Shown here: one piece after another, positions 22,909-30,689 of the stretch
Position numbering within the stretch: position 1 is the stretch's first letter
Layout of the letters: every line of letters begins with the position of its first letter
Source: Streptomyces camelliae
Lineage (GTDB): Bacteria > Actinomycetota > Actinomycetes > Streptomycetales > Streptomycetaceae
Direction: 5' to 3'
Length of the DNA stretch: 64,000 nucleotides
Assembly (NCBI RefSeq): GCF_027625935.1
Contig: NZ_CP115300.1
Location: forward strand, 1,178,001-1,242,000
Program-made: the position numbers and the translations under genes
Notes under the pieces: model-generated
The model's database searches: none
Told to the model about the DNA's origin: nothing
What the model saw: the letters and a program-made list of their open reading frames with translations, nothing else

Positions 22909-24474
22909 ATGGCGGATACGACGGACACCGGGGAAGCCGGTCTGCCAAGGGGTTTCCGGGGTGCCGAGCTGGGCTGGCCGGAGCTGGACCGCATCCCGCA
23001 TCCGCCGCGCCGGGTGCCGCTGCTCGGCGACGTCCTCGGCGTGAACCGGCGCACGCCCGTGCAGGACTCCATGCGCTTCGCGCGCGAGCTGGGCCCGATC
23101 TTCCGGCGGCGGGCCTTCGGCAAGGAGTTCGTGTTCGTGTGGGGAGCCCGGCTCGCCGCCGACATCGCCGACGAGTCCCGGTTCGCCAAGCACGTCGGGC
23201 TTGGCGTGGCCAATCTGCGGCCCGTAGCCGGGGACGGGCTGTTCACCGCCTACAACCACGAGCCCAACTGGCAGCTGGCCCACGACGTCCTCGCACCCGG
23301 CTTCAGCCGGGAGGCCATGGCGGGCTACCACGGGATGATGCTGGCGGTCGCCGACCGGCTGACCGCGCACTGGGACCGGGAGGCGGCCGCCGGGCGCACG
23401 GTGGACGTGCCCGGGGACATGACCAAGCTGACCCTGGAGACGATCGCGCGCACCGGGTTCGGGCACGACTTCGGCTCCTTCGAGCGGGACCGGCCGCACC
23501 CCTTCGTCACCGCGATGGTCGGCACCCTCACCTATGCCCAGCGCCTGAACAGCGTGCCCGCGCCGGTCGCCCCGCTGCTGCTGCGCGCCGCCGCCCGGCA
23601 CAACGCGGCCGACATGGCCCACCTCAACCGCACGGTCGACGATCTGGTCGCGGCCCGGCGCCGGTCCGGGCGGGGTGACGGCGACCTGCTGGACCGCATG
23701 CTGGAAACGGCCCACCCGGAGACCGGCGAGCGGCTGTCGGCGGAGAACGTCCGCAAGCAGGTGATCACGTTCCTGGTGGCGGGTCACGAGACCACCTCGG
23801 GCGCGCTCTCCTTCGCCCTGTACTACCTCGCCCGGCACCCGGAGATCGCCGCCCGTGCCCGTGCCGAGGTCGACCGCGTCTGGGGCGACACCGCACACCC
23901 CGCCTACGACCAGGTCGCCAAGCTGCGTTACGTCCGCCGGGTCCTGGACGAATCGCTGCGCCTGTGGCCGACCGCGCCCGCCTTCGCCCGCGAGGCCACG
24001 CAGGACACCGTGCTCGCCGGCGAACACCCGATGCGCCGGGGCGCCTGGGCCCTCGTCCTGACCCCGATGCTGCACCGCGACCCGGAGGTGTGGGGCGAGG
24101 ACCCCGAGCGCTTCGACCCGGACCGCTTCGACGCGGGCGCCGTACGAGCCCGCCCCCCGCACACGTTCAAGCCCTTCGGCACCGGCGCCCGCGCCTGCAT
24201 CGGCCGCCAGTTCGCCCTGCACGAGGCGACCCTGGTCCTCGGCCTGCTGCTCCGCCGCTACGACCTGAGGGCCGACCCCGCTTACCGATTGAGGGTCACT
24301 GAGCGGCTGACGGTGATGCCGGAGGGATTGAGGCTGGGTCTGGATCAGCGCCCCGAAGGGGCGCGCGGCTGTGCTGAATCTGCGGCTGCCGCCACGCGGG
24401 CGCGCGACACCACAACGGCGCCGCAGCCGGATGCCTCACCCGCTGGTTGCCCAGTGCACCGGACAGGTGACTGA
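22909..24474 (+). CDS. Stand-alone cytochrome P450, CYP102-type heme domain
   Basis: 521 residues. I-helix VAGHETTSGALSFALYYLAR (near 285-305), K-helix LDESLRLWPTAPAF, and heme ligand FGTGARACIGRQF with Cys near 430. It closely resembles the heme domain of the fused enzyme at 10280-13456 but has no reductase. S. coelicolor CYP102B1 is a known precedent for a CYP102 heme domain working with separate redox partners, so fatty-acid hydroxylation is the best inference. The family-like part ends near residue 477. The last ~44 residues are translated from an intergenic repeat (GCGCCCC-GAA-GGGGCGC hairpin) and from bases shared with the convergent pentapeptide gene, which suggests a lost stop codon. 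Confidence 0.9.
   Translation: MADTTDTGEAGLPRGFRGAELGWPELDRIPHPPRRVPLLGDVLGVNRRTPVQDSMRFARELGPIFRRRAFGKEFVFVWGARLAADIADESRFAKHVGLGVANLRPVAGDGLFTAYNHEPNWQLAHDVLAPGFSREAMAGYHGMMLAVADRLTAHWDREAAAGRTVDVPGDMTKLTLETIARTGFGHDFGSFERDRPHPFVTAMVGTLTYAQRLNSVPAPVAPLLLRAAARHNAADMAHLNRTVDDLVAARRRSGRGDGDLLDRMLETAHPETGERLSAENVRKQVITFLVAGHETTSGALSFALYYLARHPEIAARARAEVDRVWGDTAHPAYDQVAKLRYVRRVLDESLRLWPTAPAFAREATQDTVLAGEHPMRRGAWALVLTPMLHRDPEVWGEDPERFDPDRFDAGAVRARPPHTFKPFGTGARACIGRQFALHEATLVLGLLLRRYDLRADPAYRLRVTERLTVMPEGLRLGLDQRPEGARGCAESAAAATRARDTTTAPQPDASPAGCPVHRTGD
24348..24440. repeat. Streptomyces-type intergenic repeat, copy 1, read in frame by the P450
   Basis: Begins with hairpin GCGCCCC-GAA-GGGGCGC (24348-24364), followed by CGGCTGTGCTGAATCTGCGG and a GC-rich second half-hairpin ending near GGCGCCGCAG. 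The same order of motifs is seen on the other strand at about 29184-29287. It would normally act as a terminator between genes, but here it encodes the C-terminal tail of the P450. Confidence 0.65.
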
Positions 24475-25269
24475 CCCCGGCAACCGAGTACCGGCACTGC
24501 CCCGCGCAGCATTCACCTGCGGCTGGGTGAGAAAGAACGCACCGGTGAGGTCCGCGTCGGTCAAGTCCGCGTCCCGCAGATCCGCGCCGATCATGTCCGT
24601 ATCGCGCAGATCCGCACCGGTGAGGTCCGCGGCGATGAGATACGCGCCCCGCAGACTCGCCCCGCGCAGGTCGGCGCCGCGGAGCCGGGCCCCGATGAGG
24701 TCCGCGCCCCGCCGGTCCTTCCTCTTGCCCTTCTTGCCGCCCGCGCGGGCCAGTTCGCTGGTGCGCAGCAGGAGCACATTGACCCGCTGCCGGTGCGCGG
24801 CCACGTCCAGCGCGGCCAGCTCCTCGGGGGTCTGCCGGGTCAGCCGTTCGGTCTCCTCCAGGGCCTTGCGCAGGTCGGCGTGGACGGGCCGGGCGGCGGG
24901 CAGGCCGAGCGCCTCGGTCAGGTACCAGAGCAGCTCGTGCAGCTGCCGTACGACCGGGAAGGTGTCGAACATCCGGCGGGTGTGTTCCGCGGAGCCGGTA
25001 CGCCAGTCCTGCCCGGCGAAGGTGACCTGCGAGACCTTCTGGCCGGCGCCGAAACAGTCGTAGACCGTGCAGCCGGTGAATCCCTTCGTCCGCAGCTCGG
25101 CGTGGATGCCGCAGCGGTGGTCGCCCTGGAGGTTCGGGCACGGCGTGCCCGCGGGCTTGTTCAGGGCGAAGTCGGCGGACTTGGCGAAGGGCAGGGCGAC
25201 ACAGCACAGCCCGAAGCACTGGGCGCAGTCACCGCGCAGATCGGCGAGGTCGGCTATCAGTTCCGGCAT
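24436..25269 (-). CDS. Cysteine-rich domain fused to pentapeptide repeats
   Basis: 277 residues. The N-terminal domain has eight cysteines in a conserved-looking pattern: GDCAQCFGLCCVALPF, TPCPNLQGDHRCGIH, GCTVYDCFGAGQ. This resembles a YkgJ-type metal or iron-sulfur cluster domain. After a helical segment (about 85-185) comes a run of about twelve pentapeptides near 188-248 (GADLI, GARLR, GADLR, GASLR, GAYLI, AADLT, GADLR and so on), forming a short right-handed beta-helix. The role is unknown. DNA-gyrase protection is known for long, pure pentapeptide proteins but is not supported here. The 3' end overlaps the P450 ORF by 39 bases because of the P450 read-through tail. Confidence 0.8.
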   Translation of the reverse strand: MPELIADLADLRGDCAQCFGLCCVALPFAKSADFALNKPAGTPCPNLQGDHRCGIHAELRTKGFTGCTVYDCFGAGQKVSQVTFAGQDWRTGSAEHTRRMFDTFPVVRQLHELLWYLTEALGLPAARPVHADLRKALEETERLTRQTPEELAALDVAAHRQRVNVLLLRTSELARAGGKKGKRKDRRGADLIGARLRGADLRGASLRGAYLIAADLTGADLRDTDMIGADLRDADLTDADLTGAFFLTQPQVNAARGSAGTRLPGSVTCPVHWATSG

Positions 25270-25279
25270 GGCAGCAAGC

Positions 25280-26275
25280 CTACTGACCTGCGGGAGCGCT
25301 CTTTCCCCCGCCGTGCAGCGCGCGGTCGCGGACCAGTGCGATGGCGCTCGTGGTCAGATCCGGGTCGTGGATCATGATGTAGTGACCGCTGCCGGTGGCG
25401 ATGAGGTGCGGAGTCTGCGGTTCCAGACCGACCAGGGTGTCCTGGGCCTTGGGCCAGACCGACTCCACTGTGTCCATGACGTTCTTCGGTGTGCCCGAGG
25501 GGGCCGCGAACGGCTCGGACTTGCTGAGCACCGCCGCGGGCACGTGGGGCAGCGGTTTCGCCCCGTTCACCGCCGTGACCGCCCCGTCGACGTCCACCTG
25601 CTCGAACTTCGGATCATGGTCGAACGGCGTGCCCGGACGGGCCAGCACCTTCAGATAGGCCTGCCAGTCGCCGCCCATCAGCTTCTTCAGGTCCGCCCCG
25701 AAGGCGTCCACGAACACCAGTCCGGCCACCTGGCCCGGATGCTGTTGCGCGTACAGGCGGATCACCATGCCGCCGAAGGAGTGACCGGCCAGCACATACG
25801 GCCCCGGGACCTTCGCCGCCTTCAGCAGCTTGTCCAGGTCGCCGGACATGCCGGCCAGGGACCGGGTGCCGGTGACGTCGGTGCTCCGGGTCGTCAGCGT
25901 GGGCTTGCGCGTGTTGCGCAGGGTGCCGGGCCGGTCGTAGGCGCAGACCCGGGTGAAGGACGCGACGCCGTCGAACACGGAGGGCCGCGGCGGCACGGGC
26001 GGCTTGGTGTCGGTGACGCTCCAGGTGTCCGACGACTCGTGCAGCCCGGACTCCAGGATCACTGTGGGGGTGCCACTGCCCTTGCAGTGCAGGTAGAGCC
26101 CACGGCCGCCGCCGATGTCGACCCGGCCGGAGAACTCCGTGCCCGAGGACGGCGAGGGGGTGCCGGTCGGGGCGGCGGTCGCCCCGGCGCAGCCCGCCAG
26201 CGCGAGCCCGGCGCACAACAGCCACGGCAGCCACGGCAGCTTCGTCAGCCTCGGGAGGAGAATTTTCGCACTCAC
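25280..26275 (-). CDS. Secreted or lipoprotein alpha/beta hydrolase
   Basis: 331 residues. A signal sequence (KLPWLPWLLCAGLALAGCAG) ends in lipobox LAGC, so it is probably a lipoprotein. The hydrolase has strand LYLHCKGSG, ILESGLHESSDTW, RVCAYDRPGTLRN, nucleophile elbow VLAGHSFGGMVIRLYA, FVDAFGADLKK, and a likely catalytic His in ATGSGHYIMIHDP. The substrate is unknown; the form resembles lipase/esterase-like hydrolases of the Abhydrolase_6 group. The start is uncertain. GTG 26275 is chosen because it directly precedes the signal sequence, but GGAGG is only one base upstream of it. The longer frame to 26497 overlaps the glycosyltransferase and has no family support. Confidence 0.75.
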   Translation of the reverse strand: MSAKILLPRLTKLPWLPWLLCAGLALAGCAGATAAPTGTPSPSSGTEFSGRVDIGGGRGLYLHCKGSGTPTVILESGLHESSDTWSVTDTKPPVPPRPSVFDGVASFTRVCAYDRPGTLRNTRKPTLTTRSTDVTGTRSLAGMSGDLDKLLKAAKVPGPYVLAGHSFGGMVIRLYAQQHPGQVAGLVFVDAFGADLKKLMGGDWQAYLKVLARPGTPFDHDPKFEQVDVDGAVTAVNGAKPLPHVPAAVLSKSEPFAAPSGTPKNVMDTVESVWPKAQDTLVGLEPQTPHLIATGSGHYIMIHDPDLTTSAIALVRDRALHGGGKSAPAGQ

Positions 26276-26324
26276 GCCTCCACTGTCACCGCACCTCGGC
26301 CCGTCCGCCACGCGGCGTGACCGC

Positions 26325-27557
26325 TCACACCGCCTCCTCGGCCTTCCCCCGGGCCATTCGTTCGACCGCCGCCAGCACGCGGCCCGCGCCGTCCTCGCCG
26401 GCCATGTGCCGGGCGGCCCGCGCGGCGGCCCGGGTGTACGACTGCTGCCGGGTGACCAGGCCGAGCGCGCCGGCGAGCCGGTCGGCGGTGAGGTCACGCA
26501 GGGGGATCGGGGCGGGTGCGGCGCCGAGCGCGGCGAGCCGGGCGGCCCAGAACGGCTGGTCCGCCGTGACCGGCACCGCGACGGCCGGGACCCCGGCCCG
26601 CAGCGCGGCGGCCGTGGTGCCCGCTCCGGCGTGGTGGACGACGGCGGCCAGGCGCGGGAGGAGCAGGGCGTGCGGCAGGTCGCCGACGGTCAGGACGTCG
26701 TCCCCGTCGGCGGCGAGCCCGGCGGCTCCGGACTGCAGGATGCCGCGCAGCCCGGCCCGCCGCAGGGCGCGTACGGCGATCCCGGTGAGCCGTTCGCCCT
26801 GGCCGCTCGCCATGCTGCCGAAGCCGACGAGCACCGGCCGGGGTCCGGCCCGCAGGAAGTCCTCGACAGCGGCGGGCAGGTGCTCGTCGGCGCCGACGTA
26901 CGGCCAGAAGGTGCCGGCGACCTCAAGACCGGGCCGCCAGTCGGCGGGGCGGGGCACGAGGGCCGTGCTGAAGCCGTGCAGCACGGGCCAGTCCGCCCGC
27001 TCCAGGCGCCGGCGCAGCGCGCCCGTGGACCGGGGCGGCAGTCCGAGGTCGCGGCGCAGCTCGGTGACGGCCTGTGTGTAGATCCGGTCGACCATGCGCA
27101 GGGCGAACCGGCCGGCCAGCCGGTTTCCGGTGCGGCCCAGCGGGCGGGCGGCCATGACCGCGGGCGGGAAGTCACCGGTCGGCGTGTTCGGCTGGAGGTA
27201 CGCGCCCAGGCTCGGGATGCCGGTGGCCTCGGAGAGCTGCCAACCGAGCGGGGCCGTCGTGGCCGACAGCACCAGCAGATCCGTCCCCTCGGCGACCGCG
27301 TCGGCGAAGCCGCGGCCGAGTTCCGTGACGAACGAGGCCGCCGTACGCATCAGTTCGCGTCCGCCGGCGGCGCTCCCGTGGGCGCGCGGGTCGGCGGGCA
27401 GCCGCCGGAAGTCCAGCCCGGCGCGGTCGGCGAGGGCGGCGAAGGTGTCGCCGGCGGCCAGGGTGACCTCGTGTCCGGCGGCGGCCAGCCGGGCGCCCAG
27501 GCCGGTGTAGGGGGCGACGTCGCCGCGTGATCCGGCCGCGGCGATCAGGATTCTCAT
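26325..27557 (-). CDS. GT1-family glycosyltransferase (macrolide/natural-product type)
   Basis: 410 residues. N-terminal acceptor half: MRILIAAAGSRGDVAPYTGL, VTLAAGDTFAALADRAGLDF. C-terminal NDP-sugar half: RPVLVGFGSMASG near 250, LPHALLLPRLAAVVHHAGAG near 300 and GVPAVAVPVTADQPFWAARL near 330. These are the signatures of the UDP-glycosyltransferase/YjiC family. Members in Streptomyces glycosylate antibiotics (self-resistance) or lipids and polyketides. Its ATG overlaps the stop of the TipAL-like regulator gene (ATGA at 27554-27557), so the two are translationally coupled. That makes drug modification a reasonable hypothesis. No biosynthetic cluster is nearby. Confidence 0.85.
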   Translation of the reverse strand: MRILIAAAGSRGDVAPYTGLGARLAAAGHEVTLAAGDTFAALADRAGLDFRRLPADPRAHGSAAGGRELMRTAASFVTELGRGFADAVAEGTDLLVLSATTAPLGWQLSEATGIPSLGAYLQPNTPTGDFPPAVMAARPLGRTGNRLAGRFALRMVDRIYTQAVTELRRDLGLPPRSTGALRRRLERADWPVLHGFSTALVPRPADWRPGLEVAGTFWPYVGADEHLPAAVEDFLRAGPRPVLVGFGSMASGQGERLTGIAVRALRRAGLRGILQSGAAGLAADGDDVLTVGDLPHALLLPRLAAVVHHAGAGTTAAALRAGVPAVAVPVTADQPFWAARLAALGAAPAPIPLRDLTADRLAGALGLVTRQQSYTRAAARAARHMAGEDGAGRVLAAVERMARGKAEEAV

Positions 27558-28354
27558 GGGTGCTCCTCGTCGTCGGTGCGGGAGCCGTCACGGCGGGCGG
27601 CGTTGGCGTGGATCGCCTTGCTCACATAGGCGGCGAGGCCGGGGCGTTGCTGTGACGGCGGGACGAGGAGGGCGAAGGCACGCGGGTCGGCGCCGACGTC
27701 GTCGGCGATACGCCGGTGCATGTCCGGCGGGCAGGGGGCGAACCAGCGGCTGAGGTGGCGGCGGTGCTCCTCGGCGAGGTCCGTCGCCCGCTCCCCGTCG
27801 GCCGGCTCACCGGCGTCGAAGACGGCGAGCAGCCGGTCCCGCCAGGCGGCGGCCTCGCTCATGATCCGCCGCCAGTCCTCCTTGGTGTGGGCGTCTGCCC
27901 GTGCCATCGCCTCGCGGTAGGCGGCCGAGTCCCGCCACTTCAGCTGCGCCTCGGTGGCGTAGCTGAGGTCGAAGGAGATCTCGCCGAAGACCTCGAAGCG
28001 TTCCTCGGGCGTGAGCGTCACGCCGGTCCGCTGCACCTCGATGGCCTGCTCGGCCACCTCGGCCAGGCGCTCCAGCCGGTCGATCTCCTCCCGCAACCGC
28101 CGCTGCCGGGACCGCAGATGGTGCAGGGCGTTCGCCTGCGGGTCGCGCAGGATGACGGCGATCTCGTCGAGCGGGAAGCCCAGTTCCCGGTAGAAGAGGA
28201 TCTGCTGGAGCCGGGCCAGGTCGGCGTCGCCGTAGGAGCGGTAACCGGCGGGGCTGCGGTCGCTCGGCGAGAGCAGTCCCGCCTTGTCGTAGTGGTGCAG
28301 CGTCCGCACGGTCACCCCCGCGAACGCGGCGACCTGCCCCACCGAGTACCCCAT
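27554..28354 (-). CDS. MerR-family regulator of TipAL type (TipAS drug-binding domain)
   Basis: 266 residues. The MerR helix-turn-helix is at residues 1-70 (MGYSVGQVAAFAGVTVRTLH, HYDKAGLLSPSDRSPAGYRS, YGDADLARLQQILFYRELGF) with a coiled coil up to about 110. The TipAS-like domain then runs from about 125 to 250 (EISFDLSYATEAQLKW, EDWRRIMSEAAAWRDRL, SRWFAPCPPDMHRRIADD). The Cys in WFAPCPPDMH sits where TipAS proteins carry their antibiotic-reactive cysteine. Such proteins sense thiopeptides or other large drugs and activate their own promoter. ATG 28354 is preferred over the upstream codon at 28378, with GGGCAGG nearby. A promoter with the 19-bp spacer expected for MerR proteins lies directly upstream. 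Confidence 0.88.
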   Translation of the reverse strand: MGYSVGQVAAFAGVTVRTLHHYDKAGLLSPSDRSPAGYRSYGDADLARLQQILFYRELGFPLDEIAVILRDPQANALHHLRSRQRRLREEIDRLERLAEVAEQAIEVQRTGVTLTPEERFEVFGEISFDLSYATEAQLKWRDSAAYREAMARADAHTKEDWRRIMSEAAAWRDRLLAVFDAGEPADGERATDLAEEHRRHLSRWFAPCPPDMHRRIADDVGADPRAFALLVPPSQQRPGLAAYVSKAIHANAARRDGSRTDDEEHP

Positions 28355-28378
28355 GTGCCTGCCCTTTCGTCCGCTCAC

Positions 28379-28409
28379 AGCATCGAGCCTGACGTAAGGG
28401 GAGGGTCAA
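28379..28409 (-). promoter_or_regulatory. MerR-type promoter/operator with 19-bp spacer
   Basis: On the minus strand TTGACC (28409-28404) and GATGCT (28384-28379) are separated by exactly 19 bases. The spacer and its edges contain an interrupted inverted repeat (GACCCT...AGGCTC). Overlong spacers are the hallmark of MerR-activated promoters. Confidence 0.7.
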
Positions 28410-28420
28410 CTCCGAGCGGG

Positions 28421-29164
28421 CTACCGGCTGAAGACCTCGAAGGCCACCGCGGGTGTGCCGCCGAAGCGTGCGGCGTTGGCGGTGGTCTGCGTGGTCAGGA
28501 AGTCACGGACGTACGTCTCCGGGTCCTGCTGGGTCAACGCCTCGATGTAGGTGCGGTGTTCGAGCAGAGAGCGCACCGCACGCTCCAGGCCGGGGCCGGC
28601 GTCGACCGCGTGCGTGGGCCGGCCGGAGCCCGCGATCGCCACCCAGCGCACGCCGTTCCAGGGCTCCAGGCCCTGCTCGGTGAGTTCCGGGAAGATCCAC
28701 CGGTTTCCGGCGTCCGCCGCCGCGTCCAGGGTGGCACGGCCGACGGCGACGTGATCCGGGGTGTTCCAGGCGACCTCGCCCCAGGTGTCGCGGTGGTTGA
28801 GGGTGATGACGAGCTCGGGGCGGTGGCGGCGGATCGCGGCGGCGATGTCGCGGCGCAGCGCGGGGCCGTACTCTATGACGCCGTCGCGGTGGTCGAGGAA
28901 CTCCACGGTGCTGACGCCGACCGCCGCCGCGCCGGCCCGCTGCTCGCGCTCACGCAGCGCGCCGCAGACGGCGGGGTCGAGGGTGTCGATACCGGCCTCG
29001 CCGCGGGTCGCCAGCACATAGATGACGTCGCGGCCGCCGTCGGTCCAGCCCGCGATGGCGGCGGAGCAGCCGTACTCCAGGTCGTCGGGGTGGGCCACGA
29101 CGCAGAGGGCGCGGTGCCAGTCCGTCGGCATGGGCTGAAGTTGGGTGATCTTCGGCTCGGTCAT
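28421..29164 (-). CDS. PIG-L/LmbE-family N-acetylglucosaminyl-type deacetylase
   Basis: 247 residues. The metal motif LCVVAHPDDLEYGCS lies near residue 22. DVIYVLATRGEAG, REREQRAGAAAVGV, VEFLDHRDGVI and NTPDHVAVGRATLDAAADAG (with the third zinc ligand His) follow the PIG-L pattern. The family includes MshB and Bca (mycothiol and bacillithiol biosynthesis) and enzymes for natural products; this member lacks distinguishing features for either. It is cytoplasmic. ATG 29164 is chosen over GTG 29173 because AGGGTG precedes it at a better distance. Confidence 0.85.
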   Translation of the reverse strand: MTEPKITQLQPMPTDWHRALCVVAHPDDLEYGCSAAIAGWTDGGRDVIYVLATRGEAGIDTLDPAVCGALREREQRAGAAAVGVSTVEFLDHRDGVIEYGPALRRDIAAAIRRHRPELVITLNHRDTWGEVAWNTPDHVAVGRATLDAAADAGNRWIFPELTEQGLEPWNGVRWVAIAGSGRPTHAVDAGPGLERAVRSLLEHRTYIEALTQQDPETYVRDFLTTQTTANAARFGGTPAVAFEVFSR

Positions 29165-29183
29165 GGGCTGCACCCTAATCGTC

Positions 29184-29287
29184 TGCCCTCGTCTGCCGTC
29201 CGGCGGCTGCGGGTTCCTCGTGGTTTCTCGCGCCCGCGCGGCGGTAGCCGCACGTCGGACACGGCCCCGCGCCCCTTCGGGGGCTGC
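29184..29287. repeat. Streptomyces-type intergenic repeat, copy 2
   Basis: Minus-strand order: CCCCGAAGGGGC-like hairpin (29271-29284), then GGGGCCGTGTCCGACGTGCGG, and a GC-rich tail ending near CGCAGCCGCCG. It shares motif order with copy 1 and separates the PIG-L and S33 hydrolase genes. Confidence 0.65.
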
Positions 29288-29288
29288 C

Positions 29289-30590
29289 TCACACCTCGTC
29301 TCTCGTCAGGGCCAGCAACCGATCCAGCACCCTCGGCGCCCCCGTCCGCAGCCCGTCGTGCTCGAACTCATCGGTGACCCACGTCCGCAGACCCCGGATC
29401 GCGCGCGCCGTCTCCAGGGAGTGCGCCGTGTCGACGTACATGTCGTCGTGGTAGATCGCGGCCGCCACCGGTACCTCGTTGGCGGCGAGGCGGGCCGGGT
29501 CGTACAGCGGGTGCCAGTCGGTGCGGGCGGCGAGGAGGCCGGCCGTGTCACGCAGGGGGCGCAGGGCGGGGTCGGCCTCGAACATCCAGGGGTGGACGGT
29601 CTCGCCGGTGAAGAACACCGGGGCGTCGCCCGCGAGGGCCTTCGCCGCGTCGAACTGGGGGAACTCGGCGCGGATCCGCTCGGCGGCCCAGGCGGTGGGG
29701 CGGCCGCCCTGGGCGTAGATCGACTCGTGGACGAGGGCGTAGAGGGGGTGGCCCGCGTACGACAGCAGGGACTGGGCCTGCTCCTGGAAGGCGTCGGACA
29801 GCTCCAGGCCGGCCGGGGTGCGCACGAAGGCGTCCTCCAGAAGGTGGTGCAGGCGGTGGCTGCCGTCGCTGGTGCCGAGCATCAGGCCCAGGGACTGGAA
29901 GGCCTCGGCCGTGAACCGGTAGCCGTTCGGGAGGACCACGTCGTGGGTGAGGAGGTGGTCGGCGATCCGGCGGGCCCGCTCGACGTCCTGCGGGTAGCGG
30001 GCGTAGTGCGCGGTGACCTTGCGCTCGACGCGCGGGTAGGCGGCGCGGTAGACGTCGTCGGCGTGGGCGTGCAGGGAGGGCAGGCCACCGGTGATGACGG
30101 CGGCGGCGAGACCCTCGGGGGCGAGGGAGAGATACGACACCGTGCAGAAGCCGCCGAAGCTCTGGCCGAGCACGGTCCAGGGGGCGCCGCCGGTGACCTC
30201 GGGGCGGATGGCCTCGCAGTCCCGGACGATGGAGTCGGCGCGGAAGTGGGTGAGGTAGGCGGCCTGCTCGGCGGGGCCGCCGCGCAGCGGGAGGGTCTGC
30301 CGGGTGGCGGGCGTGGAGCTGCCGGTGCCGCGCTGGTCGAGGAGGAGGACGCGGTAGTCCTTCAGGGCCCGGTCGAGCCAGGCCTGACGTCCGACGAAAC
30401 GATTCGCCCCGAAGCCGGGACCGCCCTGGAGATAGAGGAGCCAGGGCAGGTCCTGCCCGGCCTTGTCGCTCGCGACCGCCTCACGTGCGTACAGCTCGAT
30501 GGTCTCGCCGCCCGGGTCGGCATGGTCGAGGGGCACGGTGAAGCGGCGGTCGGTGAGGACGACACCAGGCTGGCGGTAGCTGAGGCTCAA
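29289..30590 (-). CDS. S33-family alpha/beta hydrolase (proline iminopeptidase-like)
   Basis: 433 residues. After the N-terminal RQPGVVLTDRRFTVPLDHAD strand region come LLYLQGGPGFGANRFVG (oxyanion site), RVLLLDQRGTGSS, nucleophile elbow VLGQSFGGFCTVSY near 150, and IYHDDMYVD and EFEHDGLR near the C-terminus with the likely acid and histidine. This matches the proline iminopeptidase/tricorn-interacting F1 group of peptidase S33. No signal peptide is seen, so it is an intracellular aminopeptidase. The start is inferred as TTG 30590, preceded by GGGAG, because similarity begins there. The longer reading from GTG 30668 has no ribosome site. Confidence 0.8.
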   Translation of the reverse strand: MSLSYRQPGVVLTDRRFTVPLDHADPGGETIELYAREAVASDKAGQDLPWLLYLQGGPGFGANRFVGRQAWLDRALKDYRVLLLDQRGTGSSTPATRQTLPLRGGPAEQAAYLTHFRADSIVRDCEAIRPEVTGGAPWTVLGQSFGGFCTVSYLSLAPEGLAAAVITGGLPSLHAHADDVYRAAYPRVERKVTAHYARYPQDVERARRIADHLLTHDVVLPNGYRFTAEAFQSLGLMLGTSDGSHRLHHLLEDAFVRTPAGLELSDAFQEQAQSLLSYAGHPLYALVHESIYAQGGRPTAWAAERIRAEFPQFDAAKALAGDAPVFFTGETVHPWMFEADPALRPLRDTAGLLAARTDWHPLYDPARLAANEVPVAAAIYHDDMYVDTAHSLETARAIRGLRTWVTDEFEHDGLRTGAPRVLDRLLALTRDEV

Positions 30591-30689
30591 CGGGGCTCCC
30601 GGGACGGACGGTACGGACGCGACCCAGTTCAGCACATGACCGGGGCGCGAGCCGAGTCCGGGGATCACCGTTTCTTACTGACCCTCGGG

